The notes under the pieces: model-generated
Database searches by the model: none
Told to the model about the DNA's origin: nothing
The model's input: the letters and a program-made list of their open reading frames with translations, nothing else
Source of the DNA: Chrysochromulina tobinii
Taxonomy: Eukaryota > Haptophyta > Prymnesiales > Chrysochromulinaceae
Reading direction: 5' to 3'
Assembly: GCA_001275005.1 (NCBI GenBank)
Contig: JWZX01001480.1
Location: forward strand, 1-13,493
DNA: 13,493 nucleotides
Translations under genes and position numbers: made by a program
In this document: one piece after another, positions 1 to 6,525 of the stretch
Layout: each line of letters opens with the position of its first letter
Position numbering within the stretch: the first letter of the stretch is position 1

Positions 1-101
1 CGAGCGCATCCATGCGTACCCCGAGGTAACCCCGAGGCGCGAGGGGGACTGTGCCAATGCCATCACGTCTTCCTCAGAACCGAAAAAAACCCTACGAGTG
101 A
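1..101 (+). CDS. possible 3' end of a gene entering from the left (uncertain)
   Basis: A plausible coding end can be read here: bases 2-25 give ERIHAYPE, a GTAACC donor follows at 26, a pyrimidine-rich run ends in CAG at 75-77, and 78-101 then reads NRKKPYE and stop TGA (99-101). The implied intron is 52 nt, shorter than the 71-102 nt introns elsewhere in the window. The same stretch is also open without splicing in two frames (to stops near 173 and 227), so the sequence does not single out one model. No family is recognised. It is offered only because the left edge needs an explanation. Confidence 0.25.
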
Positions 102-822
102 TTCTAAGATCAGATGCACCACGCGACCCGTGTGGACGGAAGTAAACGAGGGACTCCCGACCGTGAGCCGCCAGAGGTGGCTCGACTGCATTGCACCCGA
201 GGCTTGCACGTCCGAGGAGAACTGAACTGAACCGCCCTCGTCCCACCTTGGTCCTTGCGTGCGCGAAGCTGCCTCAATCACGCATGACCACAGGGGAACT
301 TGGAAAAGCGGGTCCCCAGCCCTCGCCCCCTGGGCCCATATAAAAGACAATTGCAGTTTTTTTGCAGGTTTGCAGCGATAGCGCCGCGGCGTGCGTACAA
401 GTAGCAAAAATGTGCGTATATAGCGATAGAGGCGGCCTCGTGCTTGGGGGTTGAGTGCACTTTGTGTTGTTGACAGCATTCTTGCTCGAGGGGAGGCGAG
501 TGGTGGCAGCAGCCGTGGAACGAGAACGGCCACGTTCTGGCCGGCGAAATCGCCGACGCGCGGCGATACGGGCTGCGGCAGTGGCGACAAGTGGTATCGC
601 CGGGCCCCATACACCCTGAATGCCTGATGCTGACTTTACGCTGGACGAGTTCTCACGACGTCACGCCGTCGTGCCGTCCGCCCCCGCCGTTCCGTTCTCC
701 ACACCCTTTCGGAATGACGACTCAGGTATAACGACCTGGGCGTGAGGTTAGTTGTATAGACTAGACTTGACATGTCTTGATGACTCACTTGCTCTCGGAA
801 ACCGAGAGCGATCTCCGATCCG
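102..822. other. intergenic / upstream region, no gene recognised
   Basis: About 720 bases with no ORF that I can tie to a protein family. The long minus-strand frame over 63-614 has Arg/Ser/Pro-rich composition with no motif and looks like a GC-rich chance frame. Visible landmarks are a TATAAAA at 339-345, three TTGCAG copies at 351, 362 and 370 around a T-run, and a repeated AGCGATAG near 374 and 422. The last ~200 bases presumably hold the promoter of the STI1-like gene; I see no clear TATA box there. Confidence 0.4.
339..345 (+). promoter_or_regulatory. orphan TATA-like box (TATAAAA)
   Basis: A perfect TATAAAA follows the GC-rich block CCCCCTGGGCCCA and precedes a T-run. No protein gene starts within the expected ~30-150 bases downstream. 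The first ATG (409) opens only a 14-codon frame. It could drive a non-coding or short transcript, or be chance. Confidence 0.2.
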
Positions 823-1484
823 ATGAGACTGAGGCTCGCGCTGGTTGTGGTGTTAGGCCTCAGCACCCTTGGCCGTGCGGCCGAGGGTGATGGCGCGATC
901 CCACCACCAGGCGCGATGGCGAACGCCATGAAAGATCCGGCTATGCTTGAACAGGCGATGAAGATGATGCAGAATCCTCTCGTCATGCAGCAGATGAGAG
1001 TGATGATGGCAGACCCTGCTGTCAAGGCTCGCATGCGCAAAATGCTGCAGCGACTTGGAGAAGATTCGCCGATCGAGGGAGCCGGCAAGCTCGCCAACGA
1101 TGACGCCGCGCTCGATGCCTTGTTTGAGCGCATGCAGGTGCGCACGGCTTGTCAAAAATGAGTACATATGTAACGTATGGCACGCATCGGATTGCTTACA
1201 TGTGCGTGGCCGCCTCGGCCCCCATTTGTCAGGATCCTGCAGTACTTGAGAGATTGCAGTCTCTCTCGAAGGACCAAACATTCCAAGCAAGGGTGCAGCA
1301 GATGGCATCGAATCCAGCGTTCATGGACGCGGCCGGGCAGTACGCAGAGGAGATGAAGGACGAAATTGTCGCAGAGGCCAAGGCAGCAGGTGATAGCCTC
1401 GAGGATCGATCTGCATCCGAGCTTGACGACGAGGACAACGAGGACGGCGAGGACGACTTGGAGGATGATGAAGAAGAGGCCTGA
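823..1484 (+). CDS. secretory-pathway STI1-like DP-repeat protein with acidic C-terminus
   Basis: Two exons, 823-1137 and 1233-1484, joined in phase 0 across a 95-nt GTGCGC...CAG intron, give 188 aa. Splicing restores FERMQ-DPAVLERL, continuing the repeat pattern; unspliced reading stops at 1161. Residues 1-19 form a signal peptide (hydrophobic LALVVVLGLSTL, probable cleavage after GRA). Residues 34-75 and 103-146 are Met/Gln-rich helical stretches with DPA and NP motifs (DPAMLEQAMKMMQNP, ADPAVKARMRKML, DPAVLERLQSL, SNPAFMDAA) typical of STI1/HOP-type DP domains, which bind hydrophobic segments of client proteins or co-chaperones. The last ~28 residues are almost all Asp/Glu. The protein carries no TPR or UBA domain. 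Entry to the ER is likely; the final site (ER lumen, plastid or exterior) is unknown, and no KDEL-type end is present. Family assignment is by motif reading and moderately sure; the biological role is unknown. Confidence 0.75.
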
Positions 1485-2080
1485 TGCGACGTTCATCTTT
1501 TCGGGTCATCTTTGGGACTGACGCGTCGAGCGACCCCCGACGACTAAAATTTGTGCAGACGAAGAGGTCAAAAGCAACAACTTAAGATATGGATACGGAG
1601 ATAAGTACATGATCCAGGACTCGCACGTGGTGGCTCTACATATTTCGCTGCGCTGTGTAGAGGTCGCGGCAACCATGCGCAGGTCATGTGTGGGTCAGCG
1701 GTCAGTCTTGCAACACGACCTCGACTGGCGACCGCGGTGTCTCTTAATTTGTTATCTTAATGTTTTCTTAATGTCATGAATGTTACAATGATGGGCCTGC
1801 CACACTCGTTCCCTTCGGTGGCTTCGCCGATCGATCTGGTCGTCGGGCGCCCGCCCTTTCCCCAGTTTGAGTTTCGGCAACAAACTTTAACTTTAGTCGT
1901 TAACGTTATCATCAACACACTAAAGTACAAAATCTGAACGTTGCGCAACCGAGTACTCCAGTAGCCAGCGGTGTAGGAAAGAATGGGCGGAGAGGATGAG
2001 AGGTACGTTCAGCTTTCCAAAATAGGTTTTCTTTTCACAGGAATTACACACCTCTTGGACATCACCGCGCACCTCGACCT
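1485..2080. other. intergenic region, promoter of pentapeptide gene; possible 5' leader exon
   Basis: No gene recognised. The stretch 1741-1930 is clearly more AT-rich than its surroundings and contains three TCTTAAT copies (1742, 1755, 1766). At 2003-2040 there is a well-formed but very short (38 nt) candidate intron, GTACGT...TTTTCTTTTCACAG. It would join ATG 1983 (MGGEDER) in frame to the ATG at 2081. That extension is not hydrophobic, so it may be a 5'UTR intron or a chance match. Confidence 0.35.
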
Positions 2081-2984
2081 ATGAAGCTCAACGCTGGCCC
2101 CATCATCGCCGGCGCGCAACGCAGTGCGGCCGCGTTCGCGCTGTCGGGCTTGCTGCTCCTCCCGACGATCGGCGTGGTGCCTCCGGCGCTCGCTGACGGA
2201 GATGTAAGGCAGATCAAATCCAACCACACTGCCCGTGCATGCAGGATGCGTGCAGCCAGGCGCCGCACGCTCACCCCAAGTGTGTCGGTAATCGCAGACC
2301 AAAGAGTTCCGGTTTCCTCCCATCGACCGCGCGAAAAAGGACCGCTGCAAGTTCGTTTCGTCGGCGATGGGTCAGGCCAACGCAGCACGCGACTCCCTGT
2401 ACGACTTGCGCGAATGTGTGATGACCGACTCATCAGCAGGTGGGTTCGACTTATCTGGTGCTCTCATGGCCACCGGGGATTTTTCTAAGTCGGATTTCAA
2501 GGAGGCGCAGCTCTCAAAGGCACGCTGTGCCCTGTCCCAGCATGCAGCATTCCGGTGCTCCGCACACGACCAACATGACGATTGAGGTGCGCCCCATGTG
2601 ATGCGCCTTGATTGCTCGCAGGTGTACGCACCCGGAGCCAAGTTTGATGGCGCCGACTTTTCGAACGGCATCGTCGATCGCGCCTTTTTCAAGGGCTCCT
2701 CCTTCCGTGGGACGATCTTCAACAACGCTGTACTCTCTGGCACCTCGTTTGAGGAGGCGGACCTAACTGATGCCGATTTTACCGATGCATGTGCGTCAAC
2801 ATGCGTAGCGCCCGTGGCTTGTGCACAGCACCCGCGCGCTGCCTCGAATCCTTTTGCTGAGCTGTCCGCTGCGCTCGCAGACATTGGGCAGTTTGACCAG
2901 CAACGAATCTGCAAGAACCCGACGCTCAAGGGTGAGAACCCGACCACGAAAGCCCCGACGCGCGAGAGCGCCGGCTGCACTTGA
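2081..2984 (+). CDS. thylakoid-lumen pentapeptide-repeat protein (TL15/TL17-like)
   Basis: Four exons, 2081-2203, 2298-2519, 2622-2790 and 2881-2984, give 205 aa. Introns are 94, 102 and 90 nt with donors GTAAGG, GC (GCACGC) and GTGCGT. The third junction rebuilds TAC (Tyr) in TDA-Y-IGQF. Residues 15-38 are a thylakoid-transfer-type hydrophobic segment ending in the lumenal cleavage motif ALA-DGD. Residues 42-90 hold a conserved cap (KEFRFPPIDR, MGQANAARDSLYDLREC). Residues 91-170 are pentapeptide repeats of A(D/N)LXX/F type (FDLSGAL, FDGADFSNG, FEEADLTDADFTDA) that fold as a right-handed quadrilateral beta-helix. The tail ICKNPTLKGENPTTKAPTRE with Cys182 and Cys204 is typical of plant and algal lumenal members, where the cysteines can pair. 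Exact function of the family is unclear. No N-terminal ER signal or transit peptide is seen before residue 1, so an upstream exon may be missing. Confidence 0.88.
2520..2621 (+). other. GC-AG intron of the pentapeptide-repeat gene
   Basis: The exon ends EAQLSK at AAG (2517-2519) and the next bases are GCACGC, not GT. The intron closes with TTGCTCGCAG at 2621, and the protein resumes with VYAPGAKFDGADF in phase 0, exactly continuing the pentapeptide pattern. Reading through instead gives an ARCALSQH sequence unlike the family and then a stop (TGA 2583-2585). No GT nearby keeps the frame and the repeat spacing equally well. Confidence 0.75.
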
Positions 2985-3448
2985 GAGATCGGATAGGGGA
3001 TGGGGGTGGGAGGGGCTGATCCTGCACAGAGATCTGGTGACGACGATGATAATCGTTGGAAACGATGACAATCGATCGCAAGTACGTCCAGCATGCACCA
3101 TCGCGCCATGCCAGATTATGCCTCCGCACTCAGGCTGGGGCAAGCACCGCACGCCGGTCGGGCCTCGGCCTCCAGCTGCTTGGTAGCTTGGTACCCAGCA
3201 TAGACCGGCGGCCTGCCGGCGGCGCGCGGCGTGGGAGTACTAAGGGAGCACTTCCCGCTAGTCCCGCTCCGACCGTCCCCGGCGAGAGCACCCACCAGGC
3301 TTGACCTGACCAGGCCAACTCTCCAGCGTCCAGGCTGGTGTGTGCCAATGACTTCTCAACTGATGTACCACGACGGCGCTTCCATTGCGCCTAAACTTTT
3401 TTTAAGAATTCGCGCGCGTCGAGGCTCTCACAACCCCCACCGACTGAC
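2985..3448. other. intergenic region between pentapeptide and TIPIN genes
   Basis: Three-prime end of the pentapeptide gene and promoter of the next gene. Several frames are open by GC content but none has a motif. A small perfect hairpin, ATCGTT-GGA-AACGAT, lies at 3052-3066, about 70 bases after the stop codon. A T-run, CTTTTTTTAAG, lies at 3397-3407, about 45-55 bases before the next gene's ATG. No canonical TATA box is seen. Confidence 0.35.
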
Positions 3449-4904
3449 ATGATGGCGTCGACATGGCAAGACGTGCTGAACAAGACGAGCGGGTGCGTGC
3501 GTGATTGGCACCGTGCGTGTTTCCAGCATTCGCTAGCTAACTCGCCGTCGGTCGCGTGCGCAGCGCTGGCGGTCAGCCTTTGGCTGGGCGAGCCGATGCC
3601 TCTTCCGCTGCCCATGAGGATGGCTTCTTGATGGCATCTGGTGTCAAGAATGCCTCCAAGTGCCGTGAGTGCTCCAAGACGATCGACATCGGCACTCCAG
3701 CCTGGTGAGGGCTGAGGCGCCAATCACGCATCATTAGCTCCGATGATCAGCTGCATCACACGGATGCCTGCTGACGCTCGCAGGTACAACAAGGAGGGCG
3801 AGCCGGGGCGCAAGGTCACGTGCCAAGAGTGTCATCAGCAGAAGGTAGGCGACCAGCCCGCGGCTGACGACGTGGAAGAAAAGCCGAACGTGCTGCTAAC
3901 GAAGACCATCCAAAAGAAGCAGCGCAAGATTGCACCAAAGGTGAGCGTTGCGAAGCACAGCGCAGCGCATGTGCCTGCGTGCTCTGGTGTGCTCTGTTGC
4001 TGACGCCTGACGGGCTGCGCAGTTCACGCACGAGCTGCTGCTCGACAAGCACAAGGGTATTTCGTCGGTGTTCCGCAACTTTCCGAAGCTCAAGTTTAAG
4101 GGGAAGGGGTGCGAGGCTGCCGATCTACGGCGCCTCGTCAACAAGTACGCGGAGTGGGCGCACATCCTCGTGCCCAATATGGAATTCTCGGACTTCGTCG
4201 AGAAGCTCGAGAAGCTGAGTGGCAACAACCGCGTGCGCACCAAGCTCGAGCTCATCCGTAACGTCGTGCAGGGCATCTGCAGGGAGGAGGACATCGACGA
4301 CTACGAGATCGAGCTGCAAGATCGCGCCGAGCGCGCTGCTGCTGAAGGGGAGCAGTGGGATGGCGCGGCTCTGGGAGAGATGGATGGCCACTCAGAGTGG
4401 GGAGACGAGATCGATGCGGCGATGGCGGTGGCGCCGGCGCCGGCGCCGGTGGTTTTGGACGACGATCAGCGCGAGCGCATGGAGCGCAACAAGCGCCTGG
4501 CTCTCGAACGTGCGGCTGCGCGCAAGGCTGCCGCTTCAGCTTCCACGGACGGCAGCGCCCCCGTGTCGTTCAGTGCTCGTCCGCCTCAGCCTGCCGAGGA
4601 AGACGACGAGGACATGGCGGCGGCTTGGGCCGAGGAGTCGGCGGAAGTGGGCGGCAATCTGGACGCGACGGGATTCGATGCCTTTGACGAGGAGGCCGAG
4701 GCCGAGCTGTTCGGTGACCTGGGCGCACCCATAGCGATTCCACCTGCGCCCGCGCCTAGGACGCAAATTGAATTCATGGATGACTCCGAGCCGGGCGCAA
4801 CCCCGATGGACGCCGCCGCTGCCGCCGCACAGCAGGCACGTGAGCAAGCCCAGGCAGCGGCAGCTGCCCTCGAGGCTGGTCTGGATGATGACGAAGAATT
4901 CTGA
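3449..4904 (+). CDS. TIPIN: TIPIN / Csm3 / Swi3-family replication fork protection protein with N-terminal zinc motif
   Basis: Proposed exons are 3449-3492, 3564-3704, 3784-3940 and 4023-4904, with introns of 71, 79 and 82 nt (GTGCGT, GTGAGG, GTGAGC donors). Counted from the second ATG (3452) this gives 406 aa. Exons 2-4 are secure; exon 1 is inferred because the frame upstream of Met37 (3631) stays open to a CAG acceptor in the right phase. Met37 is the fallback start. Cys47, Cys50, Cys74 and Cys77 form a CxxC...CxxC zinc-binding motif. Residues ~110-195 are the Csm3/Swi3 domain (RNFPKLKFKGKGCEAADLRR, EWAHILVPNMEFSDFVEKLE), which in other eukaryotes pairs with Timeless/Tof1 at the replisome for checkpoint signalling and fork pausing. 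Residues 257-282 (DDDQRERMERNKRLALERAA) match the RPA32-binding helix known in TIPIN and SMARCAL1. The rest is acidic and Ala/Pro-rich, including a coding GCGCCG repeat (APAPAP). Nuclear location is expected. Confidence 0.87.
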
Positions 4905-5379
4905 GCCTGGCGAAAGCAGCCGAAGACGCCATTCGTCTCTCTGCGCTCGGGATGCGCTCGGGTGTTATCGGGTGTGATCGAAACGGCGCGGTATCAGCAG
5001 CTCTTTGTGCGAACCATAGTGGGACCAATCGGCGCACGCTGCGCAATAGCACGCACACGTGCGAAGTGTGGGGCCGCTGCCCGGCCCCGCCCGCCGCCGC
5101 CGCGCCGGTCGGCGAGGTGCGGTCCGCGGCGCCGCGGCGCGCGCAGATGGTGCGTGGAACGACCGTCACGGACCGCCGCGTACACGGTATCTAGATATGC
5201 GCACTCCGATCACCGATGCACACACGACACTACTAGTTTTCGTATTATCCCGAGCGTCGACGACGGGCGCCCGCGGCGGCGCGGGGCCCCCGGGGGCGCG
5301 GGCGGGGACGCCTTTGCGGCTTCGGGCAACGGCGCGCACTAGCCACTAGCCCACTACGCTCTAAACTCAAAAAGACTCT
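4905..5379. other. convergent intergenic region (TIPIN / GPCR 3' ends)
   Basis: No gene recognised; the open frames are GC-driven and lack motifs. Two very GC-rich blocks occur, around 5080-5145 and 5261-5335. The second contains a perfect palindrome GCCCCCGGGGGC (5286-5297) flanked by complementary GCCCGC (5269-5274) and GCGGGC (5298-5303). Both neighbouring transcripts must end in this region. Confidence 0.4.
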
Positions 5380-6420
5380 CTAGGTCGGCCCGACGTGATT
5401 TGACTGCTCCGTTGCATCGAGCAGCAGCGCGTCATCGACTCGAGAGCTGCCTCTAAGAACTGTCGTGGCCGCCATCGGACGAGGCCGACGGCCGAGCGCA
5501 AGCCGAATGCCGAAACGCGAGCAGCCGAGCGATTGAAGAGCTTCCTTGTACGGGCGCAGCGTCGCCTCGTTGCACCCATAGACCAAGCAGTTGAGAGCGC
5601 CCATCGAGCACGAGCTTACGGTGTGTAAGAGCCGCAGCCAAACAGGATCGTACCCGAAGGCTTGCGCGGTGCGATGGGCAAGCGGCGGTGCCCAGATCAC
5701 GAGGAAGACAAGGAGGTACAAGCGCAGGCGCACCTGGATCTGCTGCTCGTTGGCTGCGTCCACCGCGCCATCGTAGGCCATCTTGGTGAAGGCACGGCCC
5801 ACCTGAAAGTACATTGCGAGATTAAACACGAATGCGAACGCCAAGGGCACGTAGAAGACGCCCAACTGCGCCGCACGAGCGCTGCTCGTGGAGAACTCAA
5901 CGCTGGTGAGCAGCGCCTCGTCACCAGACTGACTGTGATTGGAATTAGGCAGTTCGGCGGCTATCCAGCACCATGTCTGATGCGGAGCGGGGTCGGCTGG
6001 CCCAAGCATGCCCAGCAGCAGCAGCACGACCGCAACCATGCTGGGCACGCCCCAGCACACAATATGGAACCAGTGCTCCAGGCGCTCGGGCTTCCTGCGT
6101 GCCACAGTCTGCTGGTGCAGCGTGAGCGCGATTGCGACAGTCCAGAGAATGGAGGCGTCCTCGAAAACGACCATTAGCATGGCCTGCGTGGGGCACCATG
6201 CGTCGCCCGGCGATGGCACGAAGCGCCACTCAACAAACGACATCAGGTAAGAGACCGCTGTGAGCAAGTTGGCGACTGCAAGGGAAACAATGAGGCGGAG
6301 GATGAAGTGGCGCCGACGCCCCAACATGTACGTGATTATCACAAAGGCTGCGCCGCAGAACGAGAGCATTGAGGTGATACCAACGAGCCACTTGGTGCCC
6401 TCATCCAGCGTGACGCCCAT
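5380..6420 (-). CDS. cAMP-receptor-like (class E / CRL) seven-transmembrane receptor
   Basis: Intronless, 346 aa from the ATG at 6420-6418. Seven hydrophobic helices are visible: about 10-33, 39-62, 77-101, 115-140, 184-208, 229-254 and 258-283. Features match the Dictyostelium cAMP-receptor / secretin-like fold: a CPTQAM cysteine (Cys76) at the top of TM3, ASILWTVAIALTLH in TM3, a TWCWI motif (Cys151) in the second outer loop giving the likely disulfide, IWAPPLAHR in TM6, and ALNCLVYGCNE in TM7. The short outer N-terminus before TM1 is normal for this group; the ~60-residue cytoplasmic tail carries an RRPRP basic patch. It presumably couples a ligand to heterotrimeric G proteins at a cell or ciliary membrane; the ligand is unknown. 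The frame extends 51 codons further upstream (to 6573). That part overlaps the other gene's promoter and has no receptor-like features, so I prefer MGVTLDEG as the start. Confidence 0.85.
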   Translation of the reverse strand: MGVTLDEGTKWLVGITSMLSFCGAAFVIITYMLGRRRHFILRLIVSLAVANLLTAVSYLMSFVEWRFVPSPGDAWCPTQAMLMVVFEDASILWTVAIALTLHQQTVARRKPERLEHWFHIVCWGVPSMVAVVLLLLGMLGPADPAPHQTWCWIAAELPNSNHSQSGDEALLTSVEFSTSSARAAQLGVFYVPLAFAFVFNLAMYFQVGRAFTKMAYDGAVDAANEQQIQVRLRLYLLVFLVIWAPPLAHRTAQAFGYDPVWLRLLHTVSSCSMGALNCLVYGCNEATLRPYKEALQSLGCSRFGIRLALGRRPRPMAATTVLRGSSRVDDALLLDATEQSNHVGPT

Positions 6421-6448
6421 TCGATTTGTTGAGATGCCGTGAATAAGG

Positions 6449-6455
6449 TATAAAA
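6449..6455 (+). promoter_or_regulatory. TATA-like box upstream of the coiled-coil gene
   Basis: A TATAAAA sits 71 bases before the first ATG (6526) of the plus-strand gene and 29 bases upstream of the minus-strand receptor's start codon. Its position favours initiation near 6480 for the plus-strand gene. It also argues that the receptor's frame upstream of 6420 is non-coding. Confidence 0.45.
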
Positions 6456-6525
6456 CTCGACACAATTCCACACTCGGATATTCTCTTGGGCCTCGTCGCC
6501 TGGTCTGGAACGTAGTGGGTGTCGA

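Noticed and set aside
63-614. 183-aa minus-strand open frame (and an overlapping 110-aa frame)
   Set aside because: No signal, domain or conserved motif; composition is what random GC-rich DNA yields. A second minus frame and plus-strand frames are open over the same bases.
853-1308. Minus-strand frames opposite the STI1-like gene (151 and 169 aa)
   Set aside because: Antisense shadows: the plus strand has a signal peptide, repeats and a fitting intron.
2372-3109. 245-aa minus-strand frame across the pentapeptide gene
   Set aside because: It is the reverse of pentapeptide-coding exons, whose translation matches a known family over four exons.
4430-4450. GCGCCG tandem repeat considered as a microsatellite or element
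   Set aside because: It encodes an APAPAP stretch inside the TIPIN exon and is explained as a coding low-complexity run.
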